Positions 1 to 7,641 of a DNA stretch of 14,139 nt are shown piece after piece. Position 1 is the stretch's first letter. Every line of letters begins with the position of its first letter. A program made the position numbers and the translations under genes. Below the pieces are notes generated by a model. The model saw only the letters and a list, made by a program, of their open reading frames with translations, had not been told where the DNA came from and searched no databases. Source of the DNA: Candidatus Eiseniibacteriota bacterium (GTDB taxonomy: Bacteria > Eisenbacteria > RBG-16-71-46); NCBI GenBank assembly GCA_005893185.1, contig VBOS01000389.1:1-14139 (forward strand), given 5' to 3'.

Positions 1-108
1 CAGGTCGTTGGTGGATTCCACGACGGCGCGCGCGATCAGATGGCGGCCGGCCATGCGCGTGCGAAGTCGGGCCTCGAACGCGCCGCGGTCGAAGAGCGGA
101 TCAGCCAA
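1..108 (-). CDS. birA: Biotin--[acetyl-CoA-carboxylase] ligase, N-terminal fragment (cut by window edge)
   Basis: Only the first 36 codons are inside the window. The readable end, VVESTNDL, matches the conserved V-x-STN-[DE] segment that opens the catalytic domain of biotin protein ligases, which attach biotin to carboxylase carrier domains through biotinyl-AMP. There is no room for an N-terminal helix-turn-helix before this motif, so this looks like the monofunctional type without the BirA repressor domain. I chose the TTG at 108 because GGAGG lies 9 nt upstream, inside the last codons of nadC. The start overlaps the nadC stop (TTGGCTGA), which suggests translational coupling. An in-frame ATG at 54 is the alternative start but has no ribosome binding site. 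nadC-birA neighbours are common in bacteria and support the call. The identification rests on a short segment. Confidence 0.6.
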   Translation of the reverse strand, partial: MADPLFDRGAFEARLRTRMAGRHLIARAVVESTNDL

Positions 109-994
109 CTTCCTCGACCTCCAGGCTCAGGTTGAGCGCGGGCGCGCTGTGCGTGAGGGCGCCTACCGAGATGTAGTCCACGCCGGTCTCGGCGTAGGCG
201 CGAGCGGTGGAGAGATCGATGCCGCCCGACACCTCGACCTCCGGCCAGCGGCGCGCGGTCTTGGTGCGGCGCGGACTCTCCGACACCTGGGCCTTGCACC
301 AGCGGTCCACCGCCTGCACCGCGCGCTTCACATCGGCCGGCGGCTGGTTGTCCACGAGGATGCGGTCCACCTCGGGCCGCAGGGCCTCACGGAGCTGGTC
401 GAGCGATTCGACCTCGACCTCCAGCAGCAGGTCGCCCTGGCGCGTGCGGCCAATGCGGTCGATCGCCGCCGTGATGCCGCCAGCGGCCCGGATGTGATTG
501 TCCTTGACCAGGTACATGTCCCACAGGGCGAGCCGGTGATTCTGGCCGCGGCCGCACTGCACCGCGTACTTCTCGAGGAAGCGCAGCCCGGGCGTGGTCT
601 TGCGCGTGTCGAGGAGGGTCGCCCCCGTGCCCTCGATTGCGTCCACGAAGCGCCGCGTCAGGGTCGCGACGCCCGACATGTGCTGCAGGAAATTCAACGC
701 CGTGCGCTCCGCCTTGAGGATCCCGCCGACTCCCCCGGTCACCTGCGCCACAGCAGCTCCCGGCTCCACGAGCTCGCCGTCCTCGGCGAGCGCGCGGAAC
801 GTGACGCCGGGATCGGCTTCGCGGAACGTGAGCCGCGCCACGTCGAGCCCGGAGATCACGCCGTGCGCGTGGGCGACGAACGCGCCGCGCGCCCTGACGC
901 CGGGGCCGACGGCGTTGAGCGTCGTGATGTCCCCGGTGCCGACATCCTCGGAAAGCGCGTACTTGACGAGGTTGAGCGCGACCGCTTCGAGCAT
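101..994 (-). CDS. nadC: Nicotinate-nucleotide pyrophosphorylase (carboxylating), quinolinate phosphoribosyltransferase
   Basis: NadC converts quinolinate and PRPP to nicotinate mononucleotide, CO2 and pyrophosphate, the committed entry into de novo NAD synthesis in the cytoplasm. The 297 residues match the usual family length. Visible hallmarks are the ERTALNFLQHMSG helix (96-108), DTRKTTPGLR (129-138), CGRGQNHR (147-154), KDNH (164-167), EVEVES (192-197) and the C-terminal SGGI and SVGALTHSAP segments that bind phosphate. The usual GGG before xxHR reads GRG here. Residues 231-249 (about CKAQVSESPRRTKTARR) form an extra basic stretch before the SGGI strand. The ATG at 994 is forced by an in-frame TAG a few codons upstream; the ribosome site is weak (AGGGCGGG). 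The gene lies 109 bp behind the aminotransferase, on the same strand, and overlaps birA. Confidence 0.96.
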   Translation of the reverse strand: MLEAVALNLVKYALSEDVGTGDITTLNAVGPGVRARGAFVAHAHGVISGLDVARLTFREADPGVTFRALAEDGELVEPGAAVAQVTGGVGGILKAERTALNFLQHMSGVATLTRRFVDAIEGTGATLLDTRKTTPGLRFLEKYAVQCGRGQNHRLALWDMYLVKDNHIRAAGGITAAIDRIGRTRQGDLLLEVEVESLDQLREALRPEVDRILVDNQPPADVKRAVQAVDRWCKAQVSESPRRTKTARRWPEVEVSGGIDLSTARAYAETGVDYISVGALTHSAPALNLSLEVEEVG

Positions 995-1003
995 GGTCCC
1001 GCC

Positions 1004-1069
1004 CTACGGGGAGTGCCAGATGACCGGTCTCGCCGGTCGCTCGAAGTCCGCGTGCATGAGGCTCATCAT
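1004..1069 (-). CDS. Possible 21-residue small ORF ahead of nadC
   Basis: The gap between the aminotransferase and nadC holds a short frame that starts with MMSLMHADFERP, ends in VIWHSP and stops 9 nt before the nadC ATG. The same frame stays open upstream back into the aminotransferase end. Nearly all its codons end in G or C, as in the surrounding real genes. I do not recognise the peptide and see no ribosome binding site. It could be a leader peptide, the tail of a lost gene, or chance. Confidence 0.2.
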   Translation of the reverse strand: MMSLMHADFERPARPVIWHSP

Positions 1070-1103
1070 GTCGGTGTGCGTCCCCGCCTGGAAGAGGGTG
1101 ACC

Positions 1104-2392
1104 TCACGCCTCGCAGCATTGGTCCGCAACGCCGAGCGCATCGTCGATGGCCGCCAGCCCCTCGCGGGCTTCGTCAGCCGTCGTGGTGCACGGCGGCGTC
1201 ACCTGCAGCCGGTTGAAGTGCGCGAACGGCCACACGCCGCGCGCCTTGCAGGCTCCCATCAGCTCGACCATGGGCTTGGCGTCGGCGCCGCCGGCATTGA
1301 AGGGGACGAGCGGCTTCCGGGTCTTGCGATTCCGCACCAGCTCGATCGCCCAGAACACGCCGAGGCCGCGCACTTCCCCCACGCTCGGGTGCTTCGCCGC
1401 GATCCTCTTAAGCTCCGGCCCGATCACGTCGGCGCCGAGCGTGCGCGCGTTCTCGAGGATCTTCTCTTCCTTGAAGATGCCGATGCTCGCCACCACAGAT
1501 GCGCATGCCAGGGGGTGCCCCGAGTACGTGAGGCCTCCGGGGAATACGCGATCGCGGAAGGTCTCGGCGATCCTCCGGCGGATGATCACGCCGCCGATCG
1601 GGACGTAGCCCGAGTTCGAACCCTTGGCGAACGTGATGAGATCGGGTGTCACCTTCCAGCGGTCCACCGCGAACCACTCGCCGCAGCGGCCGAATCCGGC
1701 CATGACCTCGTCGCACACCATCACGATGCCGTGCTGGTCGCACAGCGCCCGCACGCCCGCGAGGTAGCCGTCGGGCGGCACCAGGATGCCGTTGGTGCCC
1801 ACCACGGTCTCGAGCACGATCGCCGCCACCGTGTGCGGCCCTTCGACCGTCAGGACTTCGCCCAAGTGCTCGAGCGCGCGCTCGCACTCCTCGGCCGGCG
1901 TCGTGGCGTGGAACGCGGAGCGATAGAGGTACGGCCCCCAGAACTTCACGACGCCAGCTGCGCCTGGCTCGTTGCCCCAGCGGCGCGGATCGCCGGTCAG
2001 CATGATCGATGTGCCGGTGGCGCCGTGATAGCTGCGATAGGCGGACAGCACCTTGTGGCGACCGGTGTGGCCGCGCGCCAGGCGCACGGCGTTCTCGATC
2101 GCCTCGGTGCCGCCGTTGGTGAAGAACACCATGTCGAGATCGCCCGGAGCGAGCTCGGCGATCAGCCGCGCGGCCTCGCTCCGCATGTCGTTCGCGTGGA
2201 ACGGCGCGATCGTGCACAGCCGCGCGGCTTGCTCCTGGATCGCCGCCACCAGCTTCGGATGCTGGTGGCCGATGTTGACGTTGACCAACTGGCTCGAGAA
2301 GTCGAGCCAAGATTTGCCCTTGTCGTCCCACATGCGGGAGCCCTTGAGGCCGAGTCCAGGTAGGGCGAGGTGTTCGTTTCGAGCTGGGTCAT
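1104..2392 (-). CDS. Class III PLP-dependent aminotransferase (taurine/omega-amino-acid:pyruvate type), N-terminus frameshifted
   Basis: This is a fold-type I, class III aminotransferase that moves an amino group from an omega-amino compound to an oxo acid. The intact frame from 2333 (409 residues) begins MWDDKGKSWLDFSSQLVN and shows NGGTEAIENA (PLP phosphate binding), SYHGAT, VCDEVMAGFGR (the Asp that binds the pyridine nitrogen) and ITFAKGSNSGYVPIGG (catalytic Lys). It ends naturally with ALGVADQ. The likely true start is the ATG at 2392 (MTQLETN) or the one at 2401 (MHPM) in another frame. Joining HPMTQLETN to EHLALPGLGLKGSR gives a normal-length N-terminus, and the joint needs about one lost base near 2370. 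A TATCAT box ends 7 nt before the ATG at 2392. The exact substrate cannot be told from sequence. Confidence 0.85.
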
Positions 2393-2399
2393 GGGGTGC

Positions 2400-2405
2400 A
2401 TGATA
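2400..2405 (-). promoter_or_regulatory. TATCAT -10-like box of the aminotransferase gene
   Basis: TATCAT matches the sigma-70 -10 consensus at five of six bases and ends 7 nt before the ATG at 2392. There is no Shine-Dalgarno sequence, so the transcript could begin at or next to the start codon. I see no good -35 hexamer 16-18 nt upstream. The same arrangement occurs before wzi and uvrB. Confidence 0.35.
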
Positions 2406-2432
2406 AGAGAGACGCGCGCGGGGGGGAAAGGC

Positions 2433-4425
2433 TCAGCGCCCGCGCCCCGGCCGGCGCCGGCCGGGCTGCGAGCCCCGCTGCGCCCCCCGGCGCGCGCCGC
2501 CCGCCGCGCCCGCAGCCGCGGGCGTGAGCCCCATGCGCGCGGCGGTCGCGAGCGCAGCGCGCACGTCCTCGATGCGATCGCGCAGAGATGCGGCGCGCTC
2601 GAACTCGAGGCGGCGTGCAGCCTCCAGCATCTCGGCCTCGAGCCGCGCGATGAGTGCTTCCGGGCCCTCGTCGTCGATTGCGCGGAGCAGCCCGCGCACA
2701 TCTTCGCCCGCGCTGCTGCCTTTCGCGTCCGCCACCGATGTCGTGCGCAGCACGTCCTCCACGCTCTTCTGAACCGTGCGCGGCGTGATGCCGTTCGCCT
2801 CGTTGTACGCGAGCTGCTTCGCGCGCCGCCGCGCGGTCTCCTCCAGCGCCCGCCGCATCGAGTCGGTCTCGGTGTCGGCGTAGAAGATCACGCGGCCGTT
2901 CACGTTGCGCGCCGCGCGCCCCGCGGTCTGGATCAGCGAGCGCTCGGAGCGCAGGAACCCCTCCTTGTCGGCGTCGAGGATCGCGACCAGCGACACCTCG
3001 GGGAGGTCGAGGCCTTCGCGCAGCAGGTTGATCCCCACCAGCACGTCGAACTCGGCGAGACGCAGGCCCCGCAGGATCTCGACGCGCTCCAGAGCGTCGA
3101 TGTCGCTGTGGAGGTAGCGCACGCGCACCTCCATCTCGGCGAGGTAGTCGGTGAGGTCCTCGGCCATGCGCTTGGTGAGCGTCGTGACCAGCACCCGCTC
3201 CTTCTGCGCCACGCGCGCGCGGATCTCCGCGAGGAGGTCGTCCACCTGGTTCGCGACCGGCTTCACCACCACCTCCGGGTCCACGAGCCCGGTGGGACGG
3301 ATGATCTGCTCCACGATCACGCCCTTGGACTTCGCCAGCTCGTACTCGGCGGGTGTGGCCGAGACGTAGATCGTGGGGCCGGTGAGTGATTCGAACTCGT
3401 CGAAGCGCAGCGGCCGGTTGTCGAGCGCCGACGGGAGCCGGAAGCCGAAGTCCACCAGGACCTGCTTGCGCGAACGGTCGCCCTCGAACATGCCGCCGAT
3501 CTGCGGGACCGTGACGTGCGACTCGTCCACGATCAGCAGGAAGTCGTCCGGGAAGTAGTCGATCAGGCAGCCCGGCCGCTCGCCCGGCGCGCGCCCCGAG
3601 AGGGGACGCGAGTAGTTCTCGACGCCGGGGCACGTGCCGATCTGGCCCAGCATCTCGAGGTCGTACTCGGTGCGCTGGCGGATGCGCTGGGCCTCGAGCA
3701 GCTTGCCCTCGGCCCGGAACTTCGCCACTTGCTCCTCGAGCTCGGCGCGGATGGCTCCGAGCGCCGCCTGGAGCCGCGGCTCGGGCGTCACGAAGTGCTT
3801 GGCCGGGTAGAGCGCCAACCGCTCCATGCGGCGGCGGAGCTGGCCGGTCAGCGGATCGAGCGACGAGATTCGCGCCACGTCCACCACGTCGCCGCGCACC
3901 CGAAAGCTGCCGCGCGCCACCTCGACGTCGTTCCGCTGGTACTGGATCGCGACCAGCTTCTCGAGCAGCTCGTGGCGCGAGACGCGCTCGCCCGCGCTGG
4001 CATTCAGCCGCATGCCCTTCCAGTCCTCGGGCGTTCCCAGGCCGTAGATGCACGAGACGCTCGCCACGATGATCACGTCGTCGCGCTCCAGCAGCATCGA
4101 GGTGGCCTGCAGCCGCAGCCGGTCGATGTCGTCGTTGATCGAGGCGTCCTTGGCGATGTACGTGTTGGTGGACGGCACGTACGCCTCGGGCTGGTAGTAG
4201 TCGTAGTAGGAGATGAAGTAGCCCACGGCACTGTCGGGGAAGAATCACGAGCGCGGGGCGGTTCCAACGCGCGATGGTCTGCGCCACCGTATGGGTCTTC
4301 CCCGTGCCCGTCGCTCCCAGCAGCGTCTGATGGCGGTCCCCGCGCTCGAGTCCCGATACGAGCTGCTCGATCGCTTCGGGCTGATCGCCGGCCGGCTGGT
4401 AAGGCGCGCGGAGCTGGAAGGGCAT
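2433..4425 (-). pseudogene. uvrB: Excinuclease ABC subunit B, disrupted by two internal deletions
   Basis: UvrB is the damage-verifying helicase-like subunit of UvrABC nucleotide excision repair. Frame one starts at ATG 4425 (MPFQLRAPYQPAGDQPEAI), carries Walker A LLGATGTGKT and ends with RPALVI. The protein then resumes in another frame at 4244 with FFPDSAVGYFISYYDYYQPEAY, the beta-hairpin region. The block expected between, APNKTLAAQLYGE and its flanks (motif Ia, about 17 residues), is missing. A second gap, in frame near 3873, joins VVDV to ARISSLDPLTG and lacks the usual FPxYEExAxRIELFGDE block of domain 2. Downstream, DESHVT, YVSATP, NLLREGLDLPEV, QTAGRAARN and the C-terminal UVR motif (LEFERAASLRDRI) are intact, followed by an Arg/Gly/Ala-rich tail. 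As written, no working UvrB is made; a sequencing or assembly error is the main alternative. Confidence 0.9.
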
Positions 4426-4434
4426 GCGCGAGCG

Positions 4435-4440
4435 ATGGTA
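4435..4440 (-). promoter_or_regulatory. TACCAT -10-like box of uvrB
   Basis: TACCAT (four of six bases of the -10 consensus) ends 9 nt before the uvrB ATG at 4425. No Shine-Dalgarno sequence is present and no -35 is evident. It is called mainly because wzi and the aminotransferase gene have the same TANCAT box at the same distance. Confidence 0.25.
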
Positions 4441-4449
4441 GCCGAGCGC

Positions 4450-4473
4450 GCCCGCGCGGAGAAGCGCGCGGGC
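4450..4473 (-). other. Perfect 9-bp GC hairpin between the DUF1801 gene and uvrB
   Basis: On the minus strand GCCCGCGCG, a CTTCTC loop and CGCGCGGGC form a perfect 9-bp all-GC stem with a 6-nt loop. It sits 6 bases past the DUF1801 stop codon. No run of T follows, so it is not a classic intrinsic terminator. It could pause or attenuate transcription, or protect the 3' end of the upstream message. Confidence 0.5.
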
Positions 4474-4478
4474 TGCGA

Positions 4479-4970
4479 TCACCTCGCCGGCTTGCGGCGC
4501 GGCCTCTGCTTCGCCGAAACCGACCGGATGAGCAGCTTGCCCCGCCCGCCGGCGGCCAGCGGCGTCTGGGCCCGTGCGATCGCGGCGGCCAGCAGCGCCT
4601 CGACTTCAGGACGCGCCAGCACGGCCGCCGACTCGAGGCGGATGAAGCGGGTCTGACGGCCGGAGCCGAGCAGCAGCTTCCCGGGGTCGGGAAGCCCCGC
4701 GCCATGGATGAAGCACAATCCCACTCCGTTGGCCCGAGCGGCGATCGAGACGATGGAGTCGGATGGACGCTCGGTCGGGGAGTAACCGATCACGAAGAAG
4801 TTGTAGTTGTCCCACACCAGCTCGTTCGCGGTCGGAAACCGCTTGCGGACCGTGCTGCGCACGGCGCGAATGAGCCGCTGGTCCTTCGGGGCGAACTTGC
4901 CGATGAACGCCTCGAGCTGCTTCTCCGCCGGGCCCGCGCGACCGGTGGTTCGGGATGGTTTCGTCGCCAT
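4479..4970 (-). CDS. DUF1801 domain protein
   Basis: The 163-residue product resembles the DUF1801 (YdhG-like) family, small cytoplasmic proteins of unknown biochemical role. Family-like features are the N-terminal helix (LEAFIGKFAPKDQRLIRAVRSTVRKRFP), the strand LVWDNYNFFVIGY, the central VSIAARANGVGLCFIHG and the segment LLLGSGRQTRFIRL. The C-terminal 15 residues are strongly basic (SVSAKQRPRRKPAR). The ATG lies 4 nt past the stop of the DUF4139 gene without a clear ribosome site of its own, so it is probably translated by coupling from that gene. No function can be assigned from the sequence. Confidence 0.8.
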   Translation of the reverse strand: MATKPSRTTGRAGPAEKQLEAFIGKFAPKDQRLIRAVRSTVRKRFPTANELVWDNYNFFVIGYSPTERPSDSIVSIAARANGVGLCFIHGAGLPDPGKLLLGSGRQTRFIRLESAAVLARPEVEALLAAAIARAQTPLAAGGRGKLLIRSVSAKQRPRRKPAR

Positions 4971-4974
4971 GCGC

Positions 4975-6333
4975 TCAGTATCTCACGCGCGCCGTGTAGC
5001 CGAGCATCGTCTCCTTCCCGGCCGCGACCGGGATCCTGAACTCGAGCGTGTTGGCGTCCTTGCGGATGAACTCGTGGGTCTTCTCGAGCACTTCCCAGTC
5101 CCCCCCCACGCTCTCCTCGACCACGATGGTCACGGCGTCCTTCTTGCGGTTCCTGAGCTTGATCTCGACCGAGTACTCGCGCTCGCGGTCGGAGATGCGG
5201 CGTTGCCGCGTCTCGTGGCGCTCGGCCGCCAGGTCGAAGGCCTGGCCGACGTCGAGCGTGAGCTTCTCGCCCTCGGCGGTGTGCGCGATGCTCGTCTCGC
5301 CCGTGAACTGCAGGTCGCCCGTCGCATCCGCCTCGTAGAAGCGCACGCGCCCGGCGGGCAGCGGGACGCCGAGCCCCGACGCAGCTTCGTTCGTCACCAC
5401 GAGCTGCGCGGCGACGCCCGGGGCCCCGCCCCGGTAGAGGTAGCGTGGGACGACCTTGACGGCGCGCGGCTCGATCAGCGTGAGGCGTTGCGATTCGCGG
5501 TCGCGCAGCGTGGCCGGGCGGTCGAGCGTGTAGAGATGGTAATCGGCGAACGCCTGCTCGCCCAGCGCCGCGCCTCCGGCGTCCGCCATCTTCAGAGTCG
5601 CCATCGCCCGCTCGACCACGGGCTGCGGCATCGGCTGCTCGCGGCGCGGCTCGCCTGCGACCAGCTTGAGCGTGGCGTCCACGAAATCGCGTCCGGTCTC
5701 GTTCTGGACCGTAACGCCCGCCGACCACGTGGCTCCCGACTCGCCGCGCCGCACGCAGACGTGCTCTGCGCTCCACGAGAGTCCGCCGGTCAGGTAGCTC
5801 AGGTCGGCCTGGATGCGCCCGCGCTTGCCGCCTTCGAGCACCGCCTCCAGTGCCGGGCGCAACGCCATGTCTCCGGCCGGGTTGGCAAGGCGCACGGTCT
5901 CGAGGGCTTGGCGCGCGACGGTGTTGAGCGCGCCGTCGTCTGCGCGCACCACCAGCCAGGACCCGTCGGCGGAGACCAGCGTGCCCTCGGTGGCGCGGTC
6001 GCCGCGCGATGTGACGCGGACGCGCCGGCCCACGGCACGGTCGATCAGGACGTCGCCGCTCGCGACGTCGTAGCGCCACGCGAGGCGCGTGAGCTTGAGA
6101 TCGCCCGCCGGCGCGAGGCGCGCCGATGAGAAATCGAGGCGCGCGGGCACGTCCTCGATGCGGACCGTGTCACGCGCGCCCCCGAGGTCGAGCGTGCGCG
6201 TCTCGCGCACGAAGCCGAGATCGCGCGTGTAGATCGTCACCCTGGGTCCGGCTGCTGTGGCGGCGCCGGGGACCGCGCTCGATGCCACGACAGCAGCCGG
6301 GATCAGCACGATTGCAAGCCATGACGAGGACAT
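4975..6333 (-). CDS. Secreted DUF4139 domain protein
   Basis: The 452-residue product starts at ATG 6333, fixed by a full GGAGGTGA ribosome site 4 nt upstream. Residues 5-28 form a hydrophobic export signal with likely cleavage near A27/A28 (ATAA-GP). The n-region MSSSW has no Lys or Arg, which is unusual. The mature protein opens with VTIYTRDLGFVRETRTLDL and carries a mid-protein LSYLTGGLSWSAEH, typical of DUF4139 proteins. It ends with a DGD-like beta-rich region (FTGETSIAHT, VEIKLRNRKKDAVTIVVEE). DUF4139 proteins are beta-rich exported proteins of unclear function; some relatives are annotated as mucoidy inhibitor-like. It heads the leftward gene run and is followed 4 nt later by the DUF1801 gene. 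I cannot name a substrate or partner. Confidence 0.8.
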   Translation of the reverse strand: MSSSWLAIVLIPAAVVASSAVPGAATAAGPRVTIYTRDLGFVRETRTLDLGGARDTVRIEDVPARLDFSSARLAPAGDLKLTRLAWRYDVASGDVLIDRAVGRRVRVTSRGDRATEGTLVSADGSWLVVRADDGALNTVARQALETVRLANPAGDMALRPALEAVLEGGKRGRIQADLSYLTGGLSWSAEHVCVRRGESGATWSAGVTVQNETGRDFVDATLKLVAGEPRREQPMPQPVVERAMATLKMADAGGAALGEQAFADYHLYTLDRPATLRDRESQRLTLIEPRAVKVVPRYLYRGGAPGVAAQLVVTNEAASGLGVPLPAGRVRFYEADATGDLQFTGETSIAHTAEGEKLTLDVGQAFDLAAERHETRQRRISDREREYSVEIKLRNRKKDAVTIVVEESVGGDWEVLEKTHEFIRKDANTLEFRIPVAAGKETMLGYTARVRY

Positions 6334-6621
6334 GGAATCACCTCCACGAATGGAAAGCCGCCTTCCTGAGCCGAGAGAAGATACTCCGCCCAGGCGGTTC
6401 CCTTCCCTCGGCAGCGTCGGGGATCCCGCTCGCGGCGGCCTCCAGGGGTCGCATCCGGTTTGCCAGCCCATCCCCGGCGCTCGTAGGCTTTCTGGCTTGG
6501 CTGGCCGCGTGGTGGACTCCGGAGGCCCGGCGGTCGAAAACGCAGGCGAGCGCAGTGACGCGCGGCCGGCGAAGCGCGGCGGGCGGACGGCCGCAACCTC
6601 AGGCACGAGGGCTCGAGCACC

Positions 6622-7613
6622 GTGAAGATCGCGATCGTCGTAGGCACGCGCCCGGAGATCATCAAGATGGCGCCCGTTGTGCGCGCATGCATCGCGCGCG
6701 GCGTGCCCTACGTGCTGCTCCACACCGGCCAGCACTACTCCTTCGAGCTGGACGGCGTCTTCTTCCGCGAGCTGGAGCTGCCCGAACCCCACCACAACCT
6801 CGAAGTGGGCTCGGGCTCACAGGCATACCAGATCGGGAGCATCGTTTCCGGGATGGAGCCGCTGCTCCGGCAGGAGCGGCCCGACGTGCTGCTGGTCGAG
6901 GGCGACGCCAACTCGGTGCTGGCAGCTGCTCTGTGTGCGCAGAAATCCGGCGTGGCGGTCGGGCACGTCGAGGCCGGGCTGCGCTCCTACGACCGCACCA
7001 TGCCCGAGGAGATCAACCGGATCCTGACCGACCACCTGTCGGAGTACCTGTTCGCGCCGACGCCGACCGCGCGCGACATCCTGCTCGGGGAAGGCGTGGG
7101 CGCGTCCCGGATCTTCGTCACGGGCAACACCGTCGTGGACGAGCTCGAGCGCCAGCGCCCGCGCGCCGAGCGCCCGGAGCTCTTCCTGCGCTTCGCGGTC
7201 GAGCCCGGGCGCTACGCCGTCGCGACCGTGCACCGCGCCGAGAACACAGACGACGAGGTGCGGCTGCGCGGCATATTCGACGGGCTCGCCGGCTCTGCGG
7301 AAGCGCTCGGGATCCCCGTGCTCGCCGCCCTTCACCCGCGCACCACCGCGCGGCTCGCGTCTCTCGGAATTCGCGTGGACGGCAAGGTGCGCGCGCTCCC
7401 GCCGCTCGGCTACCTGGATTTCCTCGGGCTCCACGCGCGCGCAGCTCTCACGCTCACCGACTCGGGCGGTCTCCAGGAGGAGGCGTGCCCGAGGCCGCGC
7501 GCATCGTCGAGTGCGCGCTCTCCATGTCCGCGCGCCCGCGTGACTGGCGCAATCCGTTCGGCGACGGGAAGAGCGGCCTGCGCATCGTCGACCTGCTGAC
7601 TGGCGGATCCTAG
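6622..7613 (+). pseudogene. wecB: UDP-N-acetylglucosamine 2-epimerase (non-hydrolysing), disrupted near the C-terminus
   Basis: WecB interconverts UDP-GlcNAc and UDP-ManNAc, feeding surface polysaccharide synthesis. The GTG start at 6622 gives VKIAIVVGTRPEIIKMAPV, with a weak GAGG 11 nt upstream. Clear family segments are LHTGQHYS, VEGDANSVLA (usually GDTNS), HVEAGLRSYDRTMPEEINR, FVTGNTVVD, ATVHRAEN, and LTDSGGLQEEAC ending at 7488. The frame then runs into unrelated Arg/Pro-rich codons. The proper C-terminus, PEAARIVECALS to NPFGDGKSGLRIVDLL, follows at 7488-7613 in another frame. The usual block between them (LGxPCVTLRxNTERPETVExG, about 30-35 residues, which contacts UDP-GlcNAc) is missing. 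As written the enzyme should be inactive. An assembly or amplification error is an equally plausible cause. Confidence 0.88.
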
Positions 7614-7641
7614 AGCGGCTCGCCGGAGTCGAACGAAGCAG

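Noticed and set aside
594..2363. Long plus-strand frame opposite nadC and the aminotransferase
   Set aside because: Low-complexity shadow of two well-supported minus-strand genes; no ribosome site or known motif.
6356..6410. TATCTT as a -10 for the DUF4139 gene
   Set aside because: No acceptable -35 hexamer at 16-18 nt and no extended -10; not distinguishable from chance.
6415..6470. Riboswitch-like GGCAAACC on the minus strand upstream of the DUF4139 gene
   Set aside because: It recalls the start of a cyclic di-GMP (GEMM) riboswitch, but the conserved GGGACGCAAAG part is absent and the pairing does not fit.
7611..7641. tRNA T-arm-like GTTCGACTCC on the minus strand between wecB and atl
   Set aside because: The flanking bases do not form the T-stem, and there is no D-arm, anticodon arm or acceptor stem.
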